A DNA stretch of 64,000 nt from SHXO01 sp964523885 (GCA_964523885.1 CAZFYX010000069.1:170447-234446); one strand, 5' to 3'. Positions 1 through 9,167 are shown, numbered from the stretch's first letter. The notes: generated by a model from the letters alone, not told the origin. Program-made: numbers and translations.

Positions 1-717
1 GTGCTCGTGCCGCTGGTGCGCGGCTGGCGCAGCATCTGGAGCGACGACCTGCAGACCTACCTGCTGCTCTGGTTCCTGTTCGTCTTCGCGTTCTTCTCGC
101 TCTCCGGCACCAAGCTGCCGCACTACATGCTGTACGGATCGACCGGCCTGCTCGTGCTCGCCGCCGTACACCTGGAGGGACTGCGCGCGCGTGTTCCGGC
201 CCTGCTGCCGGCCGCTCTGCTGTTCGCAGCACTGCTTGCACTTCCCTGGCTGGTACGCGGGGTGCTGCCGCACGTGCGCGACGAGTACTACCAGGACATG
301 CTCGCGAACGTCCAGGCGTATTTCGGCGCCGCGTACTTCGTCGGCATCGGCCTCGCGCTGGTCCTGGTGGTCGCCCTCATGCTCGAGCGCAAGCTGGCGC
401 TGGGCGACAAGCTCATCGCGACCGGGATCGCGTCGGTCCTGGTGCTGTCCGGCCTCGTGGTGCCGCTGGCTGCGCAGCTCCAGCAGCAGCCGATCAAGGA
501 GGCCGCGCTGTTGTGCCGGGAACGGGGATTGGAGCCCATCATGTGGCGCATCAACATGCCCAGCTTCAGCGTGTACCGGGGCAAGCCGACGCCCTCGCGC
601 CGGCCGGAGCCCGGCGACGTCGTCCTGCTCAAGCGCAAGCGCCTGCCGGACCTGCCCGGGAATGGCTATGACATCCTGTATGCCAGGAACGGCATCGCAC
701 TGGTGAAGGTGCGCTGA
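1..717 (+). CDS. ArnT-like GT83 glycosyltransferase, C-terminal part
   Basis: The 5' end lies outside the window, so only the last 238 residues are seen. The visible part has repeated hydrophobic helices and the segment SGTKLPHYMLYG, typical of the C-terminal half of ArnT/GT83 transferases, which move a sugar from undecaprenyl phosphate to lipid A or a protein at the periplasmic face of the inner membrane. The soluble tail after about residue 160 matches the usual C-terminal periplasmic domain. The stop shares one base with the next start (TGATG), so translation is probably coupled to the PAP2 gene. The ArnC-like gene two genes on could make its lipid-linked donor. The sugar and acceptor cannot be told from sequence. 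Confidence 0.8.
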   Translation: MLVPLVRGWRSIWSDDLQTYLLLWFLFVFAFFSLSGTKLPHYMLYGSTGLLVLAAVHLEGLRARVPALLPAALLFAALLALPWLVRGVLPHVRDEYYQDMLANVQAYFGAAYFVGIGLALVLVVALMLERKLALGDKLIATGIASVLVLSGLVVPLAAQLQQQPIKEAALLCRERGLEPIMWRINMPSFSVYRGKPTPSRRPEPGDVVLLKRKRLPDLPGNGYDILYARNGIALVKVR

Positions 718-1637
718 TGCAGTCCCGCACCAGCCTGCCTGTCGCCCGCTTCGATCTGCGTGTGCCGGCGGTGTGGGCCGTGCCGCTGGTGGCACTCGCG
801 TGCCTGGCCGCGCTCCTGCTCACGGGCACCAACCAGAGCGTGTTCCTGCTGCTGAACCGCATCGGCCCGCTCACCAGCGACAGCCTCTGGGCCATGATCA
901 CCGTGCTGGGCGACACCCTGGTGGCCCTTGCCGTCGCGCTGGTGCTTTGGCGCCGGCGCCCGGACCTGGTCTGGGCACTGCTCATCGCAATCCCGCTGGC
1001 CGCCGCCTGGGTCCACGGTCTCGGCGCACTGGTCAAGGAACGTCGTCCGCCCGCGGTCCTGGGGGAGGCGGTGCACGTGATCGGGCACGCATACAAGAAG
1101 CGATCGTTTCCCTCGGGACACACCACGACCGCGTTCCTGGCTGCCGGCCTGCTCACGCTCGGCCTGTCGCCACTTGCGCGGCGAGCGGTAACTGCGCCCG
1201 CAACGCCGGGCGCGCGGGAAGCGGGCACCGCCTCCCAGGGTCTCGCACCGGGCGAGGCGCACGCGCGCCGGTTGGCGCTGCTCGCGCTGACCCTCGCGTT
1301 GCTCGCCGGGGTCTCGCGTGCGGTGGTGGGCGTGCACTGGCCCGTGGACATCGCCGCCGGTGCACTCGGTGGCTGGCTCTGCGCGGTGCTCGCACTCGAG
1401 GTGGCACGGCGCACTCTCGCATTCGGCATCCGGCCCCGGGTGCAGGGGCTGGCCGGCCTGTTCCTCGCCGGTTGCGCGATCACGCTGGCCGTGGGGCATG
1501 CCAGTGGCTACGTGCAGGCCTACCCCCTGCAGCGGCTCATCGGTGTCGCGTGCCTTGCGAGCGCGACGCTGGTCCTGTGGCGCACGCGCGCGGAGGCAGC
1601 CGCGCACGACGCGGATGCTAGAATCGGGCCGAACTGA
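717..1637 (+). CDS. PAP2-family membrane phosphatase
   Basis: A 306-residue membrane protein with the type 2 phosphatidic acid phosphatase motifs: KERRP near residue 105, SFPSGH near 129-134 and SRxxxGVHWPxD near 199-210, which supply the phosphate-binding and catalytic His and Arg residues. Such enzymes remove phosphate from lipid phosphates, often undecaprenyl pyrophosphate, at the periplasmic face. Its place between lipid-linked glycosyltransferase genes fits recycling of the carrier lipid or trimming of a lipid A phosphate. The start overlaps the previous stop by one base. A low-complexity Arg/Ala/Gly loop lies at about residues 155-185. Confidence 0.85.
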   Translation: MQSRTSLPVARFDLRVPAVWAVPLVALACLAALLLTGTNQSVFLLLNRIGPLTSDSLWAMITVLGDTLVALAVALVLWRRRPDLVWALLIAIPLAAAWVHGLGALVKERRPPAVLGEAVHVIGHAYKKRSFPSGHTTTAFLAAGLLTLGLSPLARRAVTAPATPGAREAGTASQGLAPGEAHARRLALLALTLALLAGVSRAVVGVHWPVDIAAGALGGWLCAVLALEVARRTLAFGIRPRVQGLAGLFLAGCAITLAVGHASGYVQAYPLQRLIGVACLASATLVLWRTRAEAAAHDADARIGPN

Positions 1638-1646
1638 GATCGCCTC

Positions 1647-2648
1647 ATGGCCTCCCATCCCCAGGTTTCCATCGTCATCCCGATCTACAACGAGGAGGAG
1701 AACCTGCCCGACCTGGTCGAGCGGGTCGGCGGCGCCATGACACGCAGCGGCCGCACGTTCGAGCTGATCTGCGTCGACGACGGCTCGCGCGACGGATCGG
1801 CCCAGCTGCTCGCCGAACTGGGCGACGCGCACGAGTGGCTGGTGCCGCTCTATCTCATCCGCAACTACGGCCAGTCGGCCGCGCTGCAGGCGGGTTTCGA
1901 CGCAGCGGAGGGGGATGTGGTGGTCACGCTCGACGGAGACCTGCAGAACGACCCGGACGACATCCCGCGCCTGCTCGACATGCTCGACGAGCGCCAGGAC
2001 GTGGACGTCATCTCGGGCTGGCGCCGCGACCGCAAGGATCGCACGCTGTCGCGCAAGATCCCTTCGCAGCTCGCCAACGGCATCATCTCGCGGGTGACCG
2101 GCGTGAAGCTGCACGACTACGGCTGCGCGCTCAAGCTGTATCGCGCGCAGGTGATCCGCGACCTCAAGCTGTACGGCGAACTGCACCGCTTCATCCCGGC
2201 GCTCGCAGCCGAGGTGGGTGCGAACATCATCGAGGTGCCGGTCCAGCACCACGCACGCACGCGCGGCAAGTCGAAGTACGGCCTGGACCGCGCCTTTCGC
2301 GTCGTCCTCGACCTGCTCTGGATCAAGTTCCTGATGCGCTTCCTCCACCGCCCGATGCAGGCCTTCGGCGGCGTGGGCCTGCTGCTGCTGCTGCTCGCCT
2401 TCGTGGTGCTGGGCTGGCTCGCGTTCGAGAAGCTCGTGCTCGGCCACCCCATCGGCGGCCGTCCGCTGCTGCTGCTGGGCGTGATGATCGCGCTGATCGG
2501 CGTGCAGCTGGTCGCCACCGGGGTGCTCGGGGAGCTGCTCACCCGCATCTATCACGAACCCGAGGGCCGCGCGCAGTACCTGCTGCGGCCGGCGCCGCGC
2601 CTGCGCCGCCGCCCCGCCGCGGATGCCGCGAAGCTCAAGGCTGGCTGA
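1647..2648 (+). CDS. GT2 glycosyltransferase, ArnC/DPM1-like
   Basis: A 333-residue protein with an N-terminal GT-A fold (SIVIPIYNEEENLPDL at the start, DDGSRDGS, and the metal-binding LDGDLQNDPDD around residue 95) followed by two C-terminal membrane helices around 235-295. This layout is that of polyisoprenyl-phosphate sugar transferases such as ArnC, GtrB and dolichyl-phosphate mannose synthase, which build undecaprenyl-phosphate sugars on the cytoplasmic face. It would feed the ArnT-like transferase at the window edge. A TAGAAT hexamer at 1619-1624 could be a -10 element inside the end of the upstream gene. Confidence 0.88.
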   Translation: MASHPQVSIVIPIYNEEENLPDLVERVGGAMTRSGRTFELICVDDGSRDGSAQLLAELGDAHEWLVPLYLIRNYGQSAALQAGFDAAEGDVVVTLDGDLQNDPDDIPRLLDMLDERQDVDVISGWRRDRKDRTLSRKIPSQLANGIISRVTGVKLHDYGCALKLYRAQVIRDLKLYGELHRFIPALAAEVGANIIEVPVQHHARTRGKSKYGLDRAFRVVLDLLWIKFLMRFLHRPMQAFGGVGLLLLLLAFVVLGWLAFEKLVLGHPIGGRPLLLLGVMIALIGVQLVATGVLGELLTRIYHEPEGRAQYLLRPAPRLRRRPAADAAKLKAG

Positions 2649-3579
2649 GCCCGTCCCGGCGCGTTCCCCCGCGCGCCTGGCCCTGCGCATCGGCGGGGGC
2701 GCGCTGCTCCTGGCGCTGGTGGTCTGGTACGCGTCGCCGCGGGCGCTCGTGCGCCAGCTGGCCGAAGTCGAACCGGGCTGGTTCGTGCTCGCCGTTGCCG
2801 TCGCGATCCTCGCCAACGTGGTCTCGGCCAGGCGGTGGGCCGCGATCGCGGGGGCACTGGATCTGGTCGCGCCGACTGGTCGCATGATCCTGATGTACGC
2901 GCGCGGCGTCACCACCAACGTGCTGCTGCCCGGCGCCACGCTCTCCGGCGATCTGCTGCGCAGCTACCAGCTGTCCAGCCTGGGCAACCCGTTCCTGCGC
3001 TGCGCGCTGTCGGTGTTCTTCGACCGCCTCAGCGGTCTGTGGGTGCTGTGCGTGCTGTCACTGCTGGCAGCACTGTTCGCGCTGGCGCTGGATGGCGCGG
3101 CACTGCCGCAGGGTATCGGCTGGTACGTCGCGGCCCTTGCCGCCGCGATCGTCGCGCCGCTGCTGCCCTGGCCCACCTCGGCACTGCGGCGCCTGCCGCT
3201 CGCCTGGCTCGCCGGAGTCGCGACACGCATCGAGGCGTTGCGCGAGCGTCTGCGCCTCGCCGGGCCGGCGCTGCGCCGCTCGATCTGGATGTCGGTGGGT
3301 GTGCAGGTGCTGTCCGCCGGCACGTTGTGGGTGTGCGCCGTCGCCGTCGGTGTGGAGCTTTCCTATTGGACGATGCTGGGCGCGGCCGCGCCGATCTTCA
3401 TCATGGCTGCCGTGCCGCTCGGCGTGGCCGGCTTCGGCACGCGCGAGCTGGCCGCCGTGGTCGTGCTCGGTTTCCTGGGGGTGTCCGCGGACCAGGCTAC
3501 GGCGGCCAGCCTGCTGTACGGGCTGACCGCGGTGGTGCAGGGCGTGCTGTTCGCACCGCTGTTCCTGGCCAAGGCGTAA
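2623..3579 (+). CDS. Flippase-like (UPF0104/AglD) membrane protein
   Basis: A 318-residue polytopic protein of the lysylphosphatidylglycerol synthase transmembrane-region family (UPF0104/AglD). Family marks seen are GVTTNVLLPGATLSGDLLRSY near residue 90 and a late AAPIFIMAAVPLGVAGFGTRE. Members are thought to move or act on lipid-linked sugars; no enzymatic domain is attached. It starts 26 bp inside the GT2 gene, so it is translationally coupled and likely works on the same lipid-linked intermediate, perhaps as the flippase. Confidence 0.75.
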   Translation: MPRSSRLAEPVPARSPARLALRIGGGALLLALVVWYASPRALVRQLAEVEPGWFVLAVAVAILANVVSARRWAAIAGALDLVAPTGRMILMYARGVTTNVLLPGATLSGDLLRSYQLSSLGNPFLRCALSVFFDRLSGLWVLCVLSLLAALFALALDGAALPQGIGWYVAALAAAIVAPLLPWPTSALRRLPLAWLAGVATRIEALRERLRLAGPALRRSIWMSVGVQVLSAGTLWVCAVAVGVELSYWTMLGAAAPIFIMAAVPLGVAGFGTRELAAVVVLGFLGVSADQATAASLLYGLTAVVQGVLFAPLFLAKA

Positions 3580-3745
3580 CGGCAATGCCCGCGTAAACAG
3601 CGTTCACGCAGAGGGCACACAGGAGCACAGAGGAAGGCAAGACCGAGACCCGCTGACAGGACCCTCCGGCATTCGCCCGTGCCTTCCTGATCGCAAGGAT
3701 CGAATTGGCCCTGTGACCCTCCGTGTCAAGCGCGGTCTGAAGTGG
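3580..3745. repeat. Intergenic gap with one degenerate GCAGAGG arm
   Basis: This gap lies between convergent genes. At about 3608-3645 it carries a degenerate run related to the GCAGAGGA nonamer array at 16038-16166 (CGCAGAGGG, CACAGGAG, CACAGAGGA). No clear right arm was found, so it looks like a decayed single arm. Nothing else is recognisable. Confidence 0.4.
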
Positions 3746-5179
3746 TCAGTGCATCTGCGCGCGCACCAGCTCGCCCAGCCGTGCGACCGCGAGCTCCAGC
3801 CGCGCCGTCATCGGATGGCCGCAGTTCAGACGGATGAAGTTGCGGTACCGGCCCGAGTTGCTGAACATCGGGCCCGGGCCGATGGCGATGCCATGGTCGC
3901 GCGCCGCTTCGAACAACCGCACTGAATCCACCTGCGGCGGCAGCTCCACCCACAGCACGAACCCGCCGGATGGCTGCGTGAGACGGCACTCGGACGGGAA
4001 GTGCTGCGCGACGGCTTCGCTCATCTGCTCGACCTGCCGAGCGAACGCCGCGCGCAGCTTGCGCATGTGATGGTCGTAGCCGCCGTCGGCGATGAACTGC
4101 GCGATGGCGAGCTGCGGCAGCTCGGGCGTGGCGACCGAGCTGATGAACTTCAGCAGCTCGACCTCGCGCCGGAAGCGCCCCGGTGCGATCCAGCCGATGC
4201 GGAACCCGGGCGCGACGCTCTTGGTGAATGAGCTGCACAGCAGCACGTTGCCGCTGCCGTCCCACTTCTTGGCGACGAACGGGCGCGAGCGCCCGAAGTG
4301 CGACTCGCCGTAGAGGTCGTCCTCGATCAGCGGGATGCCGCGCGCCTCGAGCATGCGCACCAGGCGCTCCTTCTTGTCGTCGGGCATGAGGCTGCCGAGC
4401 GGATTGCTGAAGTTCGGGATCAGCATCACCGCCTTCACCGCGCCTGGCTCGCGCGTGGCGAGCTCCAGCGCCTCGAGCGAAACGCCTTCGCGCGGATGGG
4501 TCGGGATCTCGAGCGCCTTCATGCCCAGGCTCTCGATGATCTGCAGCAGCGTGAAGTAGGTCGGCGACTCCAGTGCGATGGTGTCGCCCGGCCGGGCCAC
4601 GGCGCGCAGCGCGAGGTTGAGCGCTTCGGTGCACCCGTTGGTCACGACGATGTCGTCGGGATCCAGCGCGCAGCCGAAGTCGACGCTGCGGCGGGCGATG
4701 GCCGTGCGCAACGCGTCCGTGCCGGCGGACATCACGTAGCGGACGGCGAGCTCGGGGCGGCGCCGGCCGATCGAGGCCATCAGCCGGTGCAGCTTCTCGC
4801 CCGGATAGAGGCTCTCGTGCGGCGTCGCACAGCCCAGCGGGGCGACACCGGGACGCTCCGAGCACGCCAGGTACTCCATCACGTAGTCGTTCACGCCGAC
4901 GAAGCGTGCGGCAGGCGGCGGCGCGGAGGCCGCCGGCTCCGGCAGGCGGTGCGGCTGCGAAAGGACGAAGTAGCCGGACTTCGGGCGCGCCTCGATGAGC
5001 CGCCGGTTCTCCAGTGCGCGATAGGCCTGCATCGCGGTGGAGATGCTCACCCGGTGCTGGACCGAGAGCTGGCGCACCGACGGCAGCCGGTCGCCCGCGC
5101 GCAGGCTGCCCGTCGTGATTGCCTGGGACAGCCGGTGCGCAAGCTCCTCGTAGAGATGGGGCAGGCGACCATCGTTCAT
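3746..5179 (-). CDS. MocR-type regulator (GntR wHTH fused to aminotransferase fold)
   Basis: A 477-residue MocR/PdxR-type protein. The N-terminal ~75 residues form a GntR winged helix (YEELAHRLSQAI, GDRLPSVRQLS, VSISTAMQAYRALE). The rest is a fold-type I aminotransferase domain with the PLP lysine in SFTKSVAPGFRIGW (Lys320). Such proteins sense PLP or an amino compound and are usually transcription factors rather than enzymes. It is divergent from a DUF2917 gene, and the shared region carries CTGTA/TACAG inverted repeats that are good candidates for its operator. The effector is unknown. Confidence 0.9.
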   Translation of the reverse strand: MNDGRLPHLYEELAHRLSQAITTGSLRAGDRLPSVRQLSVQHRVSISTAMQAYRALENRRLIEARPKSGYFVLSQPHRLPEPAASAPPPAARFVGVNDYVMEYLACSERPGVAPLGCATPHESLYPGEKLHRLMASIGRRRPELAVRYVMSAGTDALRTAIARRSVDFGCALDPDDIVVTNGCTEALNLALRAVARPGDTIALESPTYFTLLQIIESLGMKALEIPTHPREGVSLEALELATREPGAVKAVMLIPNFSNPLGSLMPDDKKERLVRMLEARGIPLIEDDLYGESHFGRSRPFVAKKWDGSGNVLLCSSFTKSVAPGFRIGWIAPGRFRREVELLKFISSVATPELPQLAIAQFIADGGYDHHMRKLRAAFARQVEQMSEAVAQHFPSECRLTQPSGGFVLWVELPPQVDSVRLFEAARDHGIAIGPGPMFSNSGRYRNFIRLNCGHPMTARLELAVARLGELVRAQMH

Positions 5180-5236
5180 GTGTGCATGGTGCGGCTTGGC
5201 CGGTGGCTCGAACAGTCACAGTGTGTGCCCCGAGCG

Positions 5237-5290
5237 ACCGGTACAGCAACGGGCAGCAGGGCGCTGTACCGATACAGATTGTAGTGCTGT
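5237..5290. promoter_or_regulatory. CTGTA/TACAG operator array upstream of MocR gene
   Basis: The divergent region contains CGGTACAG at 5238-5245, its inverted copy CTGTACCG at 5263-5270, a perfect dyad CTGTA-CCGA-TACAG at 5263-5276, and another CTGTAT at 5285-5290. On the minus strand TACAAT (5277-5282) could be the -10 of the MocR gene and sits inside the array. Binding of the MocR protein here is inferred from position and symmetry. Confidence 0.5.
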
Positions 5291-5358
5291 ATGTCTGTGG
5301 CCCGTGTGCGAGGCTGCCTACACTGGTCCGCACCGCAATAGCACCGGAGGCGACGACC

Positions 5359-5643
5359 ATGATGCGGCTGGACAGGGAGCGTTCCTTGCAACTGACCCCG
5401 CGGCAGGCGAGCGGCCTCACCTGCCACGTGGGTGTCCTCTGGCTCACCCGGGAGGGCGACCTGTGCGATGTGTTCCTGGCCGCGGGGGACCGGACCGCGG
5501 TCGGACGCGGCCTCACCATCGTCACAGCGCTCGAGGATTCGCTGGTGAGCCTCATGCCCGCGCGCCCGTGGTGGAGCGCTGCTCTCGCAGCTGTGGTAGC
5601 GCGCTGGCGCGGTCGACCGCGCCTCGCAATCCACCGGCTGTAA
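5359..5643 (+). CDS. DUF2917 domain protein
   Basis: A 94-residue protein that matches the DUF2917 pattern: a LxLTPRQA opening, then GVLWLTREGDLCDVFLAAGD and a hydrophobic strand-rich middle resembling a small cupin-like barrel. The start ATG is chosen because GGAGG lies about nine bases upstream (5345-5349). Family function is unknown. It is divergent from the MocR gene and lies about 100 bp before egtD. Confidence 0.75.
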   Translation: MMRLDRERSLQLTPRQASGLTCHVGVLWLTREGDLCDVFLAAGDRTAVGRGLTIVTALEDSLVSLMPARPWWSAALAAVVARWRGRPRLAIHRL

Positions 5644-5746
5644 GAGAGCGCTACGCAGCGTCCAACCGTGCAGACGAATACAATCGGGGCGAGAGCGCGC
5701 AGACGCCCCGGTAAGAATTGCAATCCCGCCCGCCGGAGGAGACGGA

Positions 5747-6733
5747 ATGACCTTCGCCACGCAGCCCGCGCTGGCCCCTGCGCCACGCAACCTGGTCGAG
5801 ATCGATCTCGCGCCGCGCGCCGCATCGCTGCGCGCCGAGGTGCTCGGCGGATTGTCCGATCAGCCGAAGTCGCTGCCGCCGAAGCTGTTCTACGACGCGC
5901 ACGGGGCATGGCTGTTCACCCGCATCTGCGCCACTCAGGCCTACTACCCCACGCGCACCGAGACCGGCATCCTGCTGCGCCATGCGGCCGAGATCGCCGA
6001 TGCGGTCGGTCCGGCGGCGACGCTGGTGGAGCCCGGCGCCGGCGACATGCGCAAGATCCGCCTGCTGCTGCCTGCGCTGCGACCGCTGGGTTACGTCCCG
6101 GTGGACATCTCCATCGAGCAGTTGCGCGAGGAAGCGCGGCAGCTCGCGCGCGAGTTTCCCTGGCTGGCGATCACGGCCATTGCAGCAGACTTCCAAGCGC
6201 CGGCGCTGCAACGGCTGATAGCGGCGCAGCGCGGACGTCGCGTGCTGTTCTTCCCCGGCTCCACCATCGGCAACTTCGAGCCTGAGCAGGCCGCCGCGTT
6301 CCTGTCCCGCGCCCGCGTGCTGCTGGGGGAGAACGGTGCGGTGCTGCTGGGTGTGGACCTGCAGAAGGCGGTCGCCGTCCTCGACCGCGCCTACAACGAC
6401 CCCGAGGGTTACACGGCACGCTTCAACCTCAACCTGCTCACGAGACTCAACCGCGAGCTCGGCGCGCAGTTCGATCCGGCCGCCTTCGCGCACCGCGCCT
6501 TCTACAACGAATCCGCCCATCGCATCGAGATGCACCTGGTCAGCCAGCGCACGCAGACCGTGCGTGTGGGGGGACAGCAGATCGGGTTTGCCGCCGGCGA
6601 ATCGATACACACCGAGAACTCCTACAAGTACACCCCTGCGCAGGTGCGCGAACTGGCGCGTGCGGCCGGCTTCGCCCGCACACTGCACTGGTCCGACCCC
6701 GCCGGCTGGTTCGGCGTCTTCCTCCTCTCCTGA
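5747..6733 (+). CDS. egtD: L-histidine N-alpha-methyltransferase EgtD
   Basis: A 328-residue protein of the EgtD/DUF2260 family, which trimethylates histidine to hercynine with S-adenosylmethionine, the first step of ergothioneine synthesis. Seen motifs are SLPPKLFYDAHGAWLFTRIC near the start, the SAM-binding VEPGAGDMRKIRLLL, PVDIS, and FFPGSTIGNFEP. Length matches the family. GGAGGAGACGGA precedes the ATG. Its usual partner egtB is not adjacent but lies at 20802-22085. A TACAAT hexamer at 5679-5684 is a possible -10 element. Confidence 0.93.
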   Translation: MTFATQPALAPAPRNLVEIDLAPRAASLRAEVLGGLSDQPKSLPPKLFYDAHGAWLFTRICATQAYYPTRTETGILLRHAAEIADAVGPAATLVEPGAGDMRKIRLLLPALRPLGYVPVDISIEQLREEARQLAREFPWLAITAIAADFQAPALQRLIAAQRGRRVLFFPGSTIGNFEPEQAAAFLSRARVLLGENGAVLLGVDLQKAVAVLDRAYNDPEGYTARFNLNLLTRLNRELGAQFDPAAFAHRAFYNESAHRIEMHLVSQRTQTVRVGGQQIGFAAGESIHTENSYKYTPAQVRELARAAGFARTLHWSDPAGWFGVFLLS

Positions 6734-6848
6734 CCCGGCTGCCGCGCGGTCGGCAGGAATTGCACGCTAGAATGGGCGCATAGCCGGGCGCTGCCGGCTG
6801 TGCCGTCGCGCTGCGCCCCGCATCGCCCCAGCGAGGAGAAGAGGGATC

Positions 6849-7727
6849 ATGCGACTGTGCTCGATCAGGTGGGAAGGCGAGGAAACCGCCGCCGTGGTGG
6901 TCCCGGAAGGGGTGGTTCCGGTCCGGCGCATCAACGCGCACCTGGGGCGCGCGTGGCCCACCCGCATCCTGGCGCTGATCGAGCAGGGCCTCAGCCCGAT
7001 GCTGCTGCGCGATGCCGAGCGCACCCCGCACCCGCTGCCGGCCGAGGAAGTGGTGTTCGCGCCGCTGTATCGGCGGCCGCGCAAGATCTGGGGCATCGGC
7101 CTGAACTACCGCGACCATGCCGTCGACCTGGGGGCACCGTTCCCCTCCGAGCCGGCCTCGTTCATCAAGGGCGACCACACCATCATCGGGCCGGACGAGC
7201 ACATCCTGCTGCCCGCCGAATCCGAACGCGTGACGGCAGAAGCCGAACTGGGCGTGATCATTGGCCGCAACTGCCAGGCCGTCTCCGAGGAGGACGCTCA
7301 CAAGTACGTGGCGGGATTCTGCCTGGTGCTCGACATGACTGCGGAGGACATCCTCCAGCGCAACCCCCGCTACCTCACCCGCGCCAAGAACTTCGACACG
7401 TTCTTCGCCTTCGGCCCCGAGCTGATCACCCCCGACGAGGTTCTCGACGTGATGCGGCTGCGCGTGGGCACCTACAAGAACGGGGTGTTGCACCGCGAGA
7501 ACGTGGTCGCCAACATGGCCTTCCCGCCGTACTATCTGGTCTCCTTCCACTCCCAGATGATGACGCTCTACCCCGGCGACATCGTCAGCACCGGCACGCC
7601 GGGTGCGGTGGTGATCGAACACGGCGACGTCGCGGAGTGCCGCGTCGAGGGAATGGGGACGTTGGCCAATCCGGTCCGCCGTCGCGGCGACACCGACTAC
7701 GCGGTGCTCGCGTCCGTGGGAGTCTAG
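6849..7727 (+). CDS. Fumarylacetoacetate hydrolase-family protein
   Basis: A 292-residue protein of the FAH superfamily, with KIWGIGLNYRDHA near residue 78 and the metal-binding TAEAELGVIIGR region near 135. Members hydrolyse or decarboxylate 3-oxoacid substrates in catabolic routes (for example acylpyruvates or 2-hydroxyhepta-2,4-diene-1,7-dioate). No partner pathway genes are adjacent, so the substrate is open. TAGAAT at 6768-6773 may be a -10 element about 75 bp upstream. Confidence 0.85.
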   Translation: MRLCSIRWEGEETAAVVVPEGVVPVRRINAHLGRAWPTRILALIEQGLSPMLLRDAERTPHPLPAEEVVFAPLYRRPRKIWGIGLNYRDHAVDLGAPFPSEPASFIKGDHTIIGPDEHILLPAESERVTAEAELGVIIGRNCQAVSEEDAHKYVAGFCLVLDMTAEDILQRNPRYLTRAKNFDTFFAFGPELITPDEVLDVMRLRVGTYKNGVLHRENVVANMAFPPYYLVSFHSQMMTLYPGDIVSTGTPGAVVIEHGDVAECRVEGMGTLANPVRRRGDTDYAVLASVGV

Positions 7728-7833
7728 GTAAACCGACCGCGGGCCCGGCCGTTTAGGAGCGCGCAGCACCAACAACTCGAGGCGGGCGGCCGCATCGGCC
7801 GCACCCCTTTTTCATCACTGGAGGAGCAGAGCA

Positions 7834-9078
7834 ATGTCACGCATCACCCAACGCCTCGCGGCCCTGGCCGTGCTGGCGGCGGCGGCACTTCCCGCTGCCC
7901 ATGCGCAGGTCAAGATCGGGTTCATCGACCCGCTGTCCGGGCCGTTCGCCAACGTCGGCGAACAGGGCCTGCGTGGCTTCCAGCTCGTGGTCGAGGACGT
8001 CAACGCCCGCGGCGGCGTCCTCGGCCAGAAGCTCGAGCTGGTGCCGATGGACAGCAAGGCCAACCCGCAGGAAGCGCTCAATGCGCTCAAGGCACTCACC
8101 GACCAGGGCGTCCGGTACGTCCTGCAGGGCAACTCCTCGGCCGTGGCCGGGGCCCTGTCCGACGCGGTGGCCAAGCACAACCAGCGCAATCCCGACAGCG
8201 CCATGCTGTACCTGAACTACGCGGCCGTGGATCCGGCCCTGACCAACGACCGCTGCAACTTCTGGCACTTCCGCTTCGATGCCGACGCGGACATGAAGAT
8301 GCAGGCGCTGGTGAACTACATCGCGACCCAGAAGAACATCAAGAAGGTCTATCTGATCAACCAGGACTATGCCTTCGGCCAGGCGGTGTCGAAGGCTGCC
8401 AAGGAGATGCTCGCCAAGAAGCGGCCGGACATCCAGATCGTCGGCGACGACCTGCATCCGCTGGGGAAGGTCAAGGACTTCGCGCCCTACGTGGCCAAGA
8501 TCAAGCAGTCGGGCGCGGACACGGTGGTGACCGGGAACTGGGGCGCTGACCTGGCGCTGCTGATCAAGGCGGGCAAGGACGCCGGCCTGAAGGTCGACTA
8601 CTACACCTATTACGCCGGGATCGCCGGCGGTCCTACCGCCATCGGCGAGGCCGGCGACGGCCACGTGCGCGTGATCAGCCACTGGTTCAGCAACGTCGGC
8701 GACTCGAAGTCCGATGCGCTGGTGCAGAAGTACCGCAAGCGCTATCCGGACAGCAAGGACGACTTCGTCTGGCTGGCTTCCTACAACGCCATCGAGATGC
8801 TGGTGAAGGCCATGGAAGCCGCCAAGTCGACCGACCCGGCCAAGGTCGCGCTCGCGCTGGAAGGCATGAAGTTCCCCAGCTTCACGGGCGAGGTGACGAT
8901 GCGGGCGGACAACCACCAGCTGATCCAGCCCATGTACATCTCCACCTTCACCAAGGCCGGAACGCCTGGCGTGAAGTACGACATGGAGCGCACCGGCCTG
9001 GGCTTCCGCAGCGAGGGGCGGATCGACGCCAAGGAGACCGTGATGCCCACCACCTGCAAGATGCAGCGGCCGCAGTAA
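7834..9078 (+). CDS. Periplasmic branched-chain amino-acid-type ABC binding protein
   Basis: A 414-residue LivK/type 1 periplasmic binding protein. A signal peptide (RLAALAVLAAAALPAAHAQ) ends near residue 24, followed by KIGFIDPLSGPFANVGEQG and GGVLGQKLELVPMDSKANP, classic for the family. It would bind an amino acid, amide or aromatic acid in the periplasm. No permease or ATPase genes (livHMGF) are adjacent, so it is an orphan subunit in this window. A clear SD (GGAGGAGCAGAGCA) precedes the ATG. Confidence 0.9.
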   Translation: MSRITQRLAALAVLAAAALPAAHAQVKIGFIDPLSGPFANVGEQGLRGFQLVVEDVNARGGVLGQKLELVPMDSKANPQEALNALKALTDQGVRYVLQGNSSAVAGALSDAVAKHNQRNPDSAMLYLNYAAVDPALTNDRCNFWHFRFDADADMKMQALVNYIATQKNIKKVYLINQDYAFGQAVSKAAKEMLAKKRPDIQIVGDDLHPLGKVKDFAPYVAKIKQSGADTVVTGNWGADLALLIKAGKDAGLKVDYYTYYAGIAGGPTAIGEAGDGHVRVISHWFSNVGDSKSDALVQKYRKRYPDSKDDFVWLASYNAIEMLVKAMEAAKSTDPAKVALALEGMKFPSFTGEVTMRADNHQLIQPMYISTFTKAGTPGVKYDMERTGLGFRSEGRIDAKETVMPTTCKMQRPQ

Positions 9079-9167
9079 CCTGTCGCAGGATCAGTCCCGG
9101 CGTCGCCGCCAGCCGACGATCGCCGGGCCCTCGGGCGGCTGGATCCGCTCCAACCGCCTGACCAGGA

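Noticed and set aside
666..2939. A 757-residue minus-strand frame
   Set aside because: Antisense to the PAP2 and GT2 genes; His/Arg/Gln-rich low-complexity translation typical of a shadow frame.
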